Assembly (NCBI RefSeq): GCF_026341855.1 | Contig: NZ_JAPENW010000001.1 | Span: forward strand, 6,501,001 to 6,565,000 | From: Streptomyces sp. NBC_00568 | Lineage (GTDB): Bacteria; Actinomycetota; Actinomycetes; Streptomycetales; Streptomycetaceae | Direction: 5' to 3' | Length of the DNA: 64,000 bases | Shown here: piece after piece, positions 51,299-59,334 of the stretch | Layout of the letters: each line of letters opens with the position of its first letter | How positions within the stretch are numbered: the stretch's first letter is position 1 | The notes under the pieces: model-generated | The model's input: the letters and a program-made list of their open reading frames with translations, nothing else | What the model was told of the DNA's origin: nothing | Database searches by the model: none | Translations under genes and position numbers: made by a program

Positions 51299-51963
51299 CC
51301 GTCCTGCGGCCCCGGTTCGGTCGCGAAGAAGCGGGACAGATCCGTCTCGCGGGTGCCGCCGGACGCCTCGGCGTCCGGCGGCACCCCCATCTCCCAGTCC
51401 AGCCGGTAACGCTTGAACAGCTCGGCCCGCAGCACCGGAACGCTCATCGGCACCCCCGGGACCAGTGCCGCGTACACCGCGCCCATGAGCAGTGCGCGCA
51501 GCATCGGGTAGTCGCTCGTGACCTGCTGCGAGCCGTACCGTGCGACGGTGTCTCCGAGCAGTTCGGAGAGCCGCCGCTGCTCGGGGCACTGGACGAACCC
51601 CTCGGCCTGGAGCAGTCCGGCCATGTGCTGCCGCATCAGCACCGGCTGGTCCTGGGTGAGGCCCAGGATCGCGTCGATGGCCCGCGCCATCCGCTCCCTG
51701 CCGTCCTCGGTGCGCGGCTCGCGTTCGAGGGCCTCCTCCAGCGTGCGGTGCATCAGCCGGTGCACCGCCGACTGCAGGAGCTGTCGTTTGCCGGGGAAGT
51801 AGTACGACACGAGTCCGCGGGCCGATCCCGCGCGATCCGCGATGTCCCCGAGCGTCGTGGCCTCGTAACCGCGCTCGCTCACCAGCTCCACCGCGGCCTG
51901 CAGCAACCGTTCCCGGGAACGCCGCCGCAACTCTTCATTGACCGAGGCGCTTCGCGGGGACAT
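51286..51963 (-). CDS. TetR-family transcriptional regulator
   Basis: 225 residues. HTH: SRERLLQAAVELVSERGYEATTLGDIADRAGSARGLVSYYFPGKRQLLQSAVHRLMHRTL. The C-terminal domain (RMARAIDAILGLTQDQPVLMRQHMAGLLQAEG...YPMLRALLMGAVYAALVPG) fits the TetR_C group with a ligand pocket. ATG 51963 has AGGAG seven nt upstream. A 19-bp near-perfect palindrome (51979-51997) overlaps its promoter region, indicating autoregulation. Its targets are not obvious; the only divergent neighbour is the small membrane gene further upstream. It overlaps the LVIVD gene by 13 bp at the 3' ends. Confidence 0.88.
   Translation of the reverse strand: MSPRSASVNEELRRRSRERLLQAAVELVSERGYEATTLGDIADRAGSARGLVSYYFPGKRQLLQSAVHRLMHRTLEEALEREPRTEDGRERMARAIDAILGLTQDQPVLMRQHMAGLLQAEGFVQCPEQRRLSELLGDTVARYGSQQVTSDYPMLRALLMGAVYAALVPGVPMSVPVLRAELFKRYRLDWEMGVPPDAEASGGTRETDLSRFFATEPGPQDGQSK
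51353..51384 (+). terminator. Perfect hairpin inside tetR, likely terminator for the LVIVD gene
   Basis: GTGCCGCCGGACGC (51353-51366) pairs perfectly with GCGTCCGGCGGCAC (51371-51384) around ctcg, 55 bp after the LVIVD stop codon. It lies in the coding sequence of the C-terminal part of the convergent tetR gene (around PPDAEASGG). Stem length 14 bp with no mismatches. Confidence 0.7.
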
Positions 51964-51978
51964 GCTGTAACTCCTGCG

Positions 51979-51997
51979 TTGACTGGCTGCCAGCCAA
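51979..51997. promoter_or_regulatory. TetR autoregulatory operator
   Basis: TTGACTGGCTGCCAGCCAA: 19-bp palindrome centred on the middle T, with a single mismatched pair (A/C at positions 4 and 16). It is 16 bp upstream of the tetR start, immediately downstream of a TATAGT -10 box (complement of 51997-52002), so binding would block transcription. Confidence 0.78.
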
Positions 51998-52143
51998 CTA
52001 TACTCAACGCGTCCGGACCAAGGCCCTCCGCGGGTCGGTCCCGGGCTGCCGCCGACCTGGGGCGACGCGGGGGATCGCCTCAGGTCGGACGCGCGGCAGC
52101 GCGCGTCCGGGGAGCGCTGTCCGATCACCTGCCGGCCACCGGC

Positions 52144-52371
52144 TCATGAACCGGCCTCCCGCTCCGCGCCCTCCTCCCCGTGAAGCGGGCGCCGGGACGT
52201 CGCGAGGTGGACGCGCCACCAACTGGTGACCGTGTACCAGCCGACCGACAGACTCAGCAGCACGTTGCCGACGAGGGTTTCCCGGTCGTGGCTGCGAGCC
52301 GTGTTGTACAGGGCGGCGCCGGTGACGTACGTGAGCAGGCTGGCGAGGAGAATCCAGAACGCTGTCTTCAT
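52144..52371 (-). CDS. Small two-helix membrane protein
   Basis: 75 residues from an ATG at 52371 with CCCGAGG six nt upstream. Two helices: TAFWILLASLLTYVTGAALY and TLVGNVLLSLSVGWYTVTSWW, with a basic/acidic C-terminal tail (HGEEGAEREAGS). No family recognised. An open frame continues upstream of the ATG but is arginine/proline-rich and unlikely. It lies 180 bp upstream of tetR on the same strand. Confidence 0.7.
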   Translation of the reverse strand: MKTAFWILLASLLTYVTGAALYNTARSHDRETLVGNVLLSLSVGWYTVTSWWRVHLATSRRPLHGEEGAEREAGS

Positions 52372-52719
52372 TGCGGACCTCGGGAGTGTGCGGCGGGGGC
52401 GCCAACTTAGCCATGGCCAACGCATTTGGGGTCCATTGCACTCTCTTGGTCTTCTCTTGACCGGACGGGGTCGCTTGCGACCAAAGGCCAGCCGTTCCGC
52501 GTCGGGATGCCTGGCGCGTTGTGATCTCGGAGCGCGAACAGCCGTTCCCGGGCTGACGTGGGCGTTCGTATGCCGACCTCGCCTGCCGGGGTGGCGCGGA
52601 AGATCGCCCCGGACCGGACGCACGGCTGCGCGGACCGTCGCCCGGGGCAGCTCCCCATCACTCGCAGAGCCCCCGAGTCCTCTTTAGAGTGGCCTGGAGC
52701 CCCGAGGAGGATTACGGAC
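52372..52719. other. Intergenic region, nothing assignable
   Basis: 348 bp between the divergent small membrane gene and the DUF2630 gene. It is less GC-rich near 52410-52450 (GCATTTGGGGTCCATTGCAC and similar), where promoters for both genes are likely, but I see no clear repeat or RNA structure. Confidence 0.4.
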
Positions 52720-52965
52720 ATGGATCAAGAGCAGATCCTGGCCAGGATCACGGCGATGGTGGACGACGAGCGGCGGCTGCGCGACGCGCTGGCGGCCGGG
52801 CGGATCGACGGCGCCACGGAGCACGCGCGGCTCGGACAACTGGAGCGCGATCTCGACCAGTGCTGGGACCTGCTGCGCCAGCGGCGCGCGAAGTCCGAGT
52901 TCGGCGAGAACCCGGACGAGGCACAGGTGCGTCCGTCGTCGCAGGTCGAGGGCTACCAGGGCTGA
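52720..52965 (+). CDS. DUF2630 family protein
   Basis: 81 residues, mostly charged helix. The family signature is clear: ILARITAMVDDERRLRDALAAGRID, ARLGQLERDLDQCWDLLRQRRAKSEFGENPDEAQVRPSSQVEGYQG. Function unknown; the sequence resembles a short coiled coil and members are usually encoded alone. GAGGAGG lies about eight nt upstream of the ATG at 52720, a strong ribosome site. Confidence 0.9.
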   Translation: MDQEQILARITAMVDDERRLRDALAAGRIDGATEHARLGQLERDLDQCWDLLRQRRAKSEFGENPDEAQVRPSSQVEGYQG

Positions 52966-53153
52966 CGCGGGGAACCTCCCGGCTCTCCTGTCACGAGGGC
53001 CGCCGGGCGCGCCGCCGAGGCCCGCACCCCGTGCGGAGCCGGCGGCCGGGCCGCCGCGCGCCCAGCGGGCGGCATCACGCGAAGGCCTTGGGCGAAGACG
53101 CCCGCACCCGGGTGTCGCACCTGGGCGAAGCCCACCGGCTGCCTGCCCTCTCC

Positions 53154-53204
53154 TGAGACCCCGGCCCGCCTGAGACCCCGGCCCGCCTGAGACCCGGGCC
53201 GGCG
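53154..53204. repeat. 17-bp tandem repeat, three copies
   Basis: TGAGACCCCGGCCCGCC at 53154-53170 and 53171-53187 (identical), and a diverged third copy at 53188-53204. It ends just after the 3' end of the HAD gene (stop at 53207-53209) in a non-coding gap. Confidence 0.9.
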
Positions 53205-53206
53205 TG

Positions 53207-53905
53207 TCAGCCGGCGAGATCGAGAACCGGCCGCAGGCCGTCCGGGCGATCCGCCACCGGCAGATGGTCCACGAAGTGCACCGCGCACCCCAGGGCCGCC
53301 GCACCGCCGTCCGCCCGCCGGTCGTCGCCGACCATCAGGGCGTCCGCGGGAGCGACGCCGAGTTCGGCGCAGGCGATCGCGAAGAGCCGCGGATCCGGCT
53401 TCTGGATGCCGTGCTCGTACGACAGGACGTACGTACCGATGTACGCGTCGAGACCGTGCTCGCGGAAGACGGGTCGCAGGTCCCAGCCGATATTGCTGAC
53501 CACCCCTACCGCGAGGCCCCGCTCGCGCAGCGTGCCGAGCACCTCGGCGGCGTCGGGATAGGGCTCCCAGGCGGCGGGCGTCATATGGCGGTCGTAGAGC
53601 GCGTCGTGCAGACCGGGATCAGGCAGCCGCACCTGCCGGGAGAGTCCGGTGAACGCCGCTCTGTGCTCCTCGGCGCTCCGGTCGCGGACCTCCCACGGCG
53701 CCGCGAGGTGCGCCGGTACCGGCCGGCCCGGGTGGGCGCCGCCCGGGAGCGCGCCCGCCGACTCCAGATCCCGCGCCTTCCGGGCCAACTCCCGCTCCGG
53801 GAGGGTGTGTCCGCTCTCCGTGAGCACAGCGCGCAGCCATGCTTCGGCGGGCTCGACGCGGAAGAGGGTTCCGGAGAAGTCGAAGAGCACGCCCTTGATC
53901 GTCAT
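53207..53905 (-). CDS. HAD-family hydrolase
   Basis: 232 residues. Motif I is KGVLFDFSGTLFR, with D-x-S-G-T instead of the usual D-x-D-G-T; the second Asp, the usual acid/base, is replaced by Ser. Motif II VGVVSNIGWDL, motif III Lys in SYEHGIQKPDPRLF and motif IV ALMVGDDRRADGGAAALG are normal. Loss of the acid/base Asp is seen in some HAD subgroups and could change the reaction from phosphatase to another type. The gene start overlaps the stop of the PAP2 gene by 4 bp (ATGA). Substrate unknown. Confidence 0.86.
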   Translation of the reverse strand: MTIKGVLFDFSGTLFRVEPAEAWLRAVLTESGHTLPERELARKARDLESAGALPGGAHPGRPVPAHLAAPWEVRDRSAEEHRAAFTGLSRQVRLPDPGLHDALYDRHMTPAAWEPYPDAAEVLGTLRERGLAVGVVSNIGWDLRPVFREHGLDAYIGTYVLSYEHGIQKPDPRLFAIACAELGVAPADALMVGDDRRADGGAAALGCAVHFVDHLPVADRPDGLRPVLDLAG

Positions 53906-54600
53906 GAGGGCAATCCTTCGCGGCGCGGCCGGTGCCGGTCAAGGCGGCCTCGCTCGCCCCACCGTTCGTAGGTCGCCGTCGACAGGGCGACGATCAGGGC
54001 GCCGATGAGCCAGCCGCCCACGACGTCGGACACCCAGTGGACGCCGAGCCAGACTCGGGTCAGTCCTACCCCCACGGCGCTCACGACGGCCAGAGCCAGT
54101 GCCGTACGACGCAGGGCGCGCCCCGCGTCGTACAGGCGCAGCAGCCACAGCAGGAGGCCGCAGGCGACCGTGGCCGTCAGGGCGTGGCCGGAGGGGAAGG
54201 CCGCGTAGTGGGCGGAGTCGACGGGGTCGGGCCAGACCGGGCGCTCGCGTCCGACTGCCGCTTTCATCCCTTGCTGGGTCAGTGTGCCGAGCGCACATGT
54301 GGCCACCACCCATAGAGCCAGCCCCCAGGCCGAGTGGCGCCAGACCAGCCACACCACGGCTCCCGCGCACAGGGCTCGCATGGTCCAGGGGTCCCACACC
54401 CAGTCCGTCAGAATCCGGAACCCGTGGGTGACGCCCGAGGCGTCGACCGCCCAGATGTGCGTGGTCCGGGCGATGTCACCGTCGAGGCTGATCAGCGGGT
54501 CCCAGGAGAACGCGACGAGCAGGAGAAGGACGACGGCGACCAGGGCCAGTACGGCCGCACTGAGCGCCGCCGTGCGGGCGCCCGGCGTGGGGGAGTTCAT
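53902..54600 (-). CDS. PAP2-family membrane phosphatase
   Basis: 232 residues, five to six membrane helices. The three phosphatase motifs are present: KAAVGRERPVWPD (C1, K-x6-R-P), AFPSGHALTATVACG (C2, P-S-G-H) and TRVWLGVHWVSDVVGG (C3, S-R-x5-H-x3-D type, with Thr-Arg). Such enzymes dephosphorylate lipid or undecaprenyl pyrophosphates on the outer face of the membrane. ATG 54600 has GAGGA seven nt upstream. It is coupled to the downstream HAD gene; M56 and DUF5134 genes precede it on the same strand. Confidence 0.9.
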   Translation of the reverse strand: MNSPTPGARTAALSAAVLALVAVVLLLLVAFSWDPLISLDGDIARTTHIWAVDASGVTHGFRILTDWVWDPWTMRALCAGAVVWLVWRHSAWGLALWVVATCALGTLTQQGMKAAVGRERPVWPDPVDSAHYAAFPSGHALTATVACGLLLWLLRLYDAGRALRRTALALAVVSAVGVGLTRVWLGVHWVSDVVGGWLIGALIVALSTATYERWGERGRLDRHRPRREGLPS

Positions 54601-54749
54601 GGAACGATCCTCGCCGACCCGATACGCGTGAGGGCGATAGTCGCCGCACAGGGGCCCATGGGCGGCCGGCCTCACGCACCCGCGGCCGCCGTCGCACGGC
54701 TCAGGCCTGCCCGCGGAGGCGCGGGCGCCCGACACCGGCGCCGGAACGG

Positions 54750-55685
54750 CTAGCCCAGCGCTCGCAACCCCGGCACGAACGCCACCAGGACCGGGACCAC
54801 CGGCACCAGCGCGGCAGCCGCCGTCAGTTGCAGCCGACGGGCCGCGGTGAGCCGGTGCCGGGGAGTGAGGAGGCGGTCGACCCGCTGCGGGACATGCGCG
54901 CCCGGGGTCGGGCAGGGCCCGAACACGCCCCGGTCCTCGTTGAGTTCGACGAGTGCCAGAGCGATCGTGAGCCGGCCGAAGCGGTGCGACGCCACGTCGT
55001 CGGCGGCGAGTTCGACCAGCCGGTGCATCTCGTCGCGGAACGCGGCGAAGACGGGCACCTGGGGAAATCCGTTGGCCAGCGCGGCCGAACAGTGCAACAG
55101 CCAGTCGTGCCGGGCCCGGGCGTGCCCCTGCTCATGGGCGAGCACGGCGTCCAGTTGGCGCCCCTTGAGACGACGCAACGCGGCGGTGGTGATGACCAGT
55201 TGGGGAGCCGCGCCGGGCAGCCACCAGGCGTCGGGGCGCTCTCCCTCGAGGACGACGAGACGCTCGGCTCTGGGCTCCTCGCCGGGCAACAGCGGTGAGC
55301 GCACCAGGAGTTCGGACCGGCGCTGCCGACGGCGCAACCGCGCCCGGGTGATCTCGCGGGCCAGCATCGCCGCTGTCCAGGCGCCACCGCACGCCAGTGC
55401 CACGGCGGTGGTCGCGGCCCAGGGGCTTCCCGCGCTCAGCGCGTAGGCGTCGACGACCGACGCCGGTGCTCCGCCGAAGACATGGCCGCGCACGACCGCC
55501 CAGGCCGCGGACGCGCTGAGCGTCATCGACAGGGCGCAGCACAGCAGAACGCCCGCCACGACGCATTGCCACACCCACAGGGCGACCACCGGTTCCCGGT
55601 CCGGCCAGTCCGCCCGGGCGAGCAGTCGCGGAGCGACCACGGCGGCCAGGGCGCCGAGCAGCAACAGTGCCGCGGGGACCATCAT
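54750..55685 (-). CDS. M56-family (BlaR1-like) membrane metallopeptidase
   Basis: 311 residues with four or five membrane helices (for example MVPAALLLLGALAAVVAP, VVALWVWQCVVAGVLLCCALSM, LTAAAALVPVVPVLVAFVPGL). The zinc motif is DAVLAHEQGHARARHDWL (H-E-x-x-H) with the downstream acidic ELAADDVASHRFG, and TTAALRRLKGRQ precedes it, exactly as in M56/BlaR1. There is no sensor domain, so this is the short Streptomyces type usually paired with a BlaI/MecI repressor; no such repressor gene is adjacent here. ATG at 55685 (or 55682); weak ribosome site. Confidence 0.87.
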   Translation of the reverse strand: MMVPAALLLLGALAAVVAPRLLARADWPDREPVVALWVWQCVVAGVLLCCALSMTLSASAAWAVVRGHVFGGAPASVVDAYALSAGSPWAATTAVALACGGAWTAAMLAREITRARLRRRQRRSELLVRSPLLPGEEPRAERLVVLEGERPDAWWLPGAAPQLVITTAALRRLKGRQLDAVLAHEQGHARARHDWLLHCSAALANGFPQVPVFAAFRDEMHRLVELAADDVASHRFGRLTIALALVELNEDRGVFGPCPTPGAHVPQRVDRLLTPRHRLTAARRLQLTAAAALVPVVPVLVAFVPGLRALG

Positions 55686-55761
55686 GGGCCGAAGCCTATG
55701 AGCGGGGCGTCGCCGCTGGATACGGGCAGCGACGCCAAGTGACGTACGCCACGGCTCCGGA

Positions 55762-56325
55762 TCAGAGCGTGACCAGCATCGCCAGCATCGAGATTCCCAT
55801 CGACAGGCGGCAGGCCTGGGAGAGTTCGGGGCGGTCGCCCCAGCCGACGGCGCGTGGTCCCCCGCCCGAGGCGACGGTCCCCGACGCGACGGCCAGGGGC
55901 AGCAGGCGGACACCCGAGCGGAGTACGTAACCGGTGAAGTAGAGCAGGAGCACTCCGGTGAGGACGGGGACGCCCGCGCCGCCGTGGACGTGGTGCGCCG
56001 GGGAGGCGGTCATCACGGCCGCCATGTAGACCATCGCGAAGGCGCCCATCAGATGGTGCAGGTGGTGCCGGCTGCTCCGGGCCGTCCAGAGCGCGCGCAG
56101 CGCGGTGACGCCGAAGACGACCGCGCAGGCGAGCCAGACCCAGGGCGGCGGGGACGCCACGGCCGCGGGTACGGCCATCGCGGCCATGCCGAACCCCATG
56201 AGCGCCTCGCCGCCCGCGGTGCGGCGCTGTTCCTCGACCGGGCTGCGCATCCGCAGCAGGCAGTAGGCCCCGGTCGCCGCGCACAGCGCGACGAGCAGCC
56301 AGCCGGGCGAAGCCGGTCCGTGCAC
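55762..56325 (-). CDS. DUF5134 membrane protein
   Basis: 187 residues, four or five membrane helices and a His-rich loop (SSRHHLHHLMGAFAMVYMAAVM followed by TASPAHHVHGGAG). This arrangement, GWLLVALCAATGAYCLLRMRSPVEEQRRTAGGEALMGFGMAAMAV, is characteristic of DUF5134, often encoded beside an M56 peptidase as here. His-Met clusters hint at metal binding (copper is plausible, unproven). GTG 56325 has GGGGAGG six nt upstream. First gene of a minus-strand series with the M56, PAP2 and HAD genes. Confidence 0.84.
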   Translation of the reverse strand: MHGPASPGWLLVALCAATGAYCLLRMRSPVEEQRRTAGGEALMGFGMAAMAVPAAVASPPPWVWLACAVVFGVTALRALWTARSSRHHLHHLMGAFAMVYMAAVMTASPAHHVHGGAGVPVLTGVLLLYFTGYVLRSGVRLLPLAVASGTVASGGGPRAVGWGDRPELSQACRLSMGISMLAMLVTL

Positions 56326-56499
56326 CGCGTACCTCCCCGTTCGACGATGTCGGAGACGCGATGCCGGGCGGGCGGTGCCGGACATCGACCAGTCGGTCAG
56401 GGCATGCCCCGGGCGGTCGGTGCGCATACGAGCGCAAGGGTGTACGCGGGGGAGCGTGCGGGAGTGCACCGCAGGTGGGGGCGATGGTGAACAAAATGC

Positions 56500-56525
56500 T
56501 TTACAGGTAAAACACCTGCTAAGGT
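56500..56525 (+). promoter_or_regulatory. Promoter and inverted repeat upstream of the FUSC-marR operon
   Basis: CAGGT (56504-56508) and ACCTG (56514-56518) form an inverted repeat with a 5-nt spacer, directly before an extended -10-like TGCTAAGGT (56518-56526). An AT-rich patch with AACAAAATGCTTTACAGG precedes it. The position suits a MarR operator for the operon's own regulator. Confidence 0.55.
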
Positions 56526-56532
56526 CTGAGGT

Positions 56533-58176
56533 ATGAGCAGTGCGACCCGTTCCGTCCCCTCGCGTGCCCGCCGCCTTCCGCTGGCGGGTGTGCTGCGCCT
56601 CGGCAGGCCCTCCGACATCTGGTTCAAGCCCGCCCTGAGTGTCGTCGTCGCGGTCGCCCCGCCGAATCTGACGCTGCTGGCGCTCGGCCGTCTGGACCTG
56701 GCGATGTACACCATGGCCGGGTCGCTCTGCGCGCTCTACGCCCACAACCGTCCCTACGCCGCCCGGGCCCGCGCCCTCGCCTGGGTGGTGGTCGGGATGC
56801 TCACCGGGCTCGGCGTCGCCCTGGTCACGGCCTCGCTCACCACGAACGCCGTCGAGCTGGTCACCGTCGGCGCGCTGCTGGCCGCCGCCCAGAAGGCCCT
56901 GTGCGACGCCACGCGCGTCGGCCCGCCCGGGCACGTGGTCCTCGCCTTCATCTCCTCCGCGTCGCTGTTCGTACCGCAGAGCCTCGGTCAGGTGCCGGGC
57001 CACCTCGCGCTGGGCGCGGCGGCGGGCGCCTGGGCGTGGATCGTCGGCATGGCCCCCGGCCTCGTCCGCCCGCACGGCCCGGAGCGGCGTGCCACCGCAC
57101 ACGCGCTGAACGCCGCGGCGGTGACCGCCGGGGCGCCGGACGACGCCCGTGCCCGCGCCGCCGCGGCCGCCGCCGTGCACGCCGCCTGGCAGTCGCTGCT
57201 GTCCACGGGAGCCCGCTCCGCGCCCCGGCGCGCCCTCGAGCGGCTCGTCGTACGGGCCGAGGTCGCGATCGCCGCACCCTCCGAGACGGACCCCGAGCGG
57301 TTGCGCGGCTGGGCCCGCGCCCTGTCCGGCACCGGCCCCGTCCCGCGCCCCGACGGCCTCGGGGAGGCCGCCGACGAACTGCTCGGCGTCGAGGCCGCGC
57401 TCGCCTCCACGGAACAGCCGCTGCTCCGCCGCCTCGGCCCGCTCGCCCCCATCGCCCTGCGCACCGCGCTCGGCTGCGCCCTCGCCGGTTATGTCTCCCT
57501 CGCCCTCGGCGTCGGCCGCCCCTACTGGGCGCTGGTCACCGCAGCCTCCCTCTATCAGGCCAACGTCACCCTGACCTGGAGCCGGGGTGTCCAGCGTGTG
57601 GTCGGCAACCTCCTCGGTGTGCTGGCCTTCGCCGCCCTGGCCCCGCTCGCCCACGTCGGCCAGGCGGCCCTCGTCCTGTGCTGCCTCGCCCTGAACTTCG
57701 GCGCCGAGGCGCTGATCGGCCGCAACTACTGGCTCGGCAGCGTCTGTGTCACCCCCATGGCCCTGCTGATCACCGAGTTCGCGCGCGCCCAGCAGCCCGG
57801 AGAACTGATCACCGACCGGGTCCTGGACACCCTCGTGGGCGCGCTGGTCGGCTTCGCCGCCGCCATCGCCGTCACCAACCGGCGGGTCGGCGACCGCATC
57901 GAAGGCGCACTCTCCACGGTGGAGCGCGCCCGGGAACACGCCGCCGGACTGCTGGCCGAGGAGCGCCCGGAGCCCGGCTCCCTGGAGGCCGCCCGACGCG
58001 GTCTGTCCGCCGCCGTCGTGGACCTGCGGTCCGCCGCGGACGCCGCGGCCGGCGAATGGTGGCAACGCGCCCTGCCGGAGGAGCGGGTGATGCGGGCCGA
58101 GCAGGCCGGACACCGTACGCTCGCGGCGACGGTACGACGTCAGGGACTGCACTGCTCGGAGGGCGCACAGGCATGA
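56533..58176 (+). CDS. FUSC-family membrane protein (aromatic acid exporter-like)
   Basis: 547 residues, two membrane blocks (about 28-190 and 320-450) with a soluble helical segment between and a helical C-terminus. Helices include LSVVVAVAPPNLTLLALG, VVVGMLTGLGVALVTASL, ALRTALGCALAGYVSLALG, and the FUSC core GRPYWALVTAASLYQANVTLTWSRGVQRVVGNLLGV. It is probably an efflux carrier. Its stop overlaps the start of a MarR gene (ATGA), so exporter and regulator are translated together, a common detoxification design. The ATG at 56533 is preceded by AAGG. The paralogous FUSC gene at 26432 is unrelated in position. Confidence 0.85.
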   Translation: MSSATRSVPSRARRLPLAGVLRLGRPSDIWFKPALSVVVAVAPPNLTLLALGRLDLAMYTMAGSLCALYAHNRPYAARARALAWVVVGMLTGLGVALVTASLTTNAVELVTVGALLAAAQKALCDATRVGPPGHVVLAFISSASLFVPQSLGQVPGHLALGAAAGAWAWIVGMAPGLVRPHGPERRATAHALNAAAVTAGAPDDARARAAAAAAVHAAWQSLLSTGARSAPRRALERLVVRAEVAIAAPSETDPERLRGWARALSGTGPVPRPDGLGEAADELLGVEAALASTEQPLLRRLGPLAPIALRTALGCALAGYVSLALGVGRPYWALVTAASLYQANVTLTWSRGVQRVVGNLLGVLAFAALAPLAHVGQAALVLCCLALNFGAEALIGRNYWLGSVCVTPMALLITEFARAQQPGELITDRVLDTLVGALVGFAAAIAVTNRRVGDRIEGALSTVERAREHAAGLLAEERPEPGSLEAARRGLSAAVVDLRSAADAAAGEWWQRALPEERVMRAEQAGHRTLAATVRRQGLHCSEGAQA

Positions 58177-58739
58177 CGACAGCGGACGGGCGGAGCGCGG
58201 CGGCGGACGGCGACCCGGCGACGGACCCGCCGGTGCCCGCCGACACGGTGGCGGCCGTGGTGCGCCAGTGGGAGACCGTGCGGCCGGATCTCGACACCGG
58301 GCCCATGGAGGTCATCGGACGGGTCAACCGCTGTGCCGCGCTCCTTCAGCAGGCCGAGGACGCGCCGCTGCGCCGGGCCGGGCTCACCCGTCCCGAGTTC
58401 GACGTGCTCGGGACGCTGCGCCGTACCGGGCACGAGCTGACCCCGAGCGAGATCGCCCGCGAGACCTTCTCCTCGGGTGCCGCCGTCACCAAGCGGCTCA
58501 AGCAGCTGACCGAGCGCGGTCTGGTCGAGCGGCGCGGTGACACCCGTGACCGGCGCGTCGCGCACGTCCGGCTGACCGACGCGGGACGCGAACTGGTCGA
58601 CGACGTCCTCCCCGATCAACTCGCCTACGAGACGAAGGTCCTGTCCGGGGTCGACCGCGAACGGCAGCGTGAACTGGCCGGACTCCTGGGCGAGTTGCTC
58701 GGACAGCTGGAGGGCCGGCTGAGGCTGCCGCGCGCCTGA
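58173..58739 (+). CDS. MarR-family transcriptional regulator
   Basis: 188 residues, longer than average because of an N-terminal extension of about 40 residues (Ala/Asp/Pro-rich). Core: VNRCAALLQQAEDAPLRRAGLTRPEFDVLGTLRRTGHELTPSEIARETFSSGAAVTKRLKQLTERGLVERRGDTRDRRVAHVRLTDAGRELV. It is translationally coupled to the FUSC exporter (ATGA overlap) and likely represses the operon through the inverted repeat near 56504-56518. The inducer is unknown. Confidence 0.9.
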   Translation: MTTADGRSAAADGDPATDPPVPADTVAAVVRQWETVRPDLDTGPMEVIGRVNRCAALLQQAEDAPLRRAGLTRPEFDVLGTLRRTGHELTPSEIARETFSSGAAVTKRLKQLTERGLVERRGDTRDRRVAHVRLTDAGRELVDDVLPDQLAYETKVLSGVDRERQRELAGLLGELLGQLEGRLRLPRA

Positions 58740-58826
58740 CAGCACTCCGGCGGCGGCGCGTCCCCCCGTGCGCGCCGTCCCGCACCGCTCCCGCGGTGTC
58801 CGCCGTCGTCCGGCCCCGTTCGACCG

Positions 58827-58855
58827 TTGACACGCGTCGCGGACCCTCCTACGTT
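58827..58855 (+). promoter_or_regulatory. Consensus promoter for the truncated glycoside-hydrolase gene
   Basis: TTGACA (58827-58832) and TACGTT (58850-58855), 17 bp apart: a perfect -35 and a good -10. It sits about 90 bp upstream of the GTG at 58947. Strong by Streptomyces standards. Confidence 0.75.
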
Positions 58856-58946
58856 CGGCCGCATCGGTTCGGCCATTCGGTCGACGTGCGAAATGTCGAA
58901 CCTCGGGGCTCCGGCGGGCGCCGAGGCCGCGGGGACGGGAGACGGC

Positions 58947-59334
58947 GTGACACTCACCATCGACCTGGGGACCGACACCGGGCCCTTCCACGGCGGTGCG
59001 AGCGGCACCCTCTACGGCCTGTACGGCGACGGCGTGCCCAGCCGCAACGTCGTCGAGGGCATGTACCTCCGCACGGTGTCCACCAAGGCCCAGGACGGCG
59101 CCCAGCACCCCGGTGCCGACGCGCTCGACATCCTGGCGCCGTTCGTCGGCTGCGGCGGCCGGGACGTCTACGTCTACCTGACCGACATCTACCGCGGCTT
59201 CCCCTACCAGTGGCCGGGGACCTCCGGGGAGGAGCGGCTCGCCGGATATCTGACGCTCGTCGAGCAGCAGGTGCGGCAGATCCGGGCGGCCGGTGCCCTC
59301 GCCTCCCATGTCGTGTACGTGCCGTTCAACGACC
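58947..59334 (+). pseudogene. Truncated glycoside-hydrolase-like gene (5' part)
   Basis: From GTG 58947 (GGGAGA upstream) the frame reads LTIDLGTDTGPFHGGASGTL, then a region that resembles the N-terminal part of large secreted xylosidase/GH39-like proteins of Streptomyces (LRTVSTKAQDGAQHPGADAL, VYVYLTDIYRGFPYQWPG), up to VVYVPFN. After that point the sequence switches abruptly to ISL3-transposase-type residues. About 129 codons remain; the catalytic part is missing. No signal peptide is visible in the remaining N-terminus. It has an excellent promoter but cannot make a functional enzyme. Confidence 0.65.
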
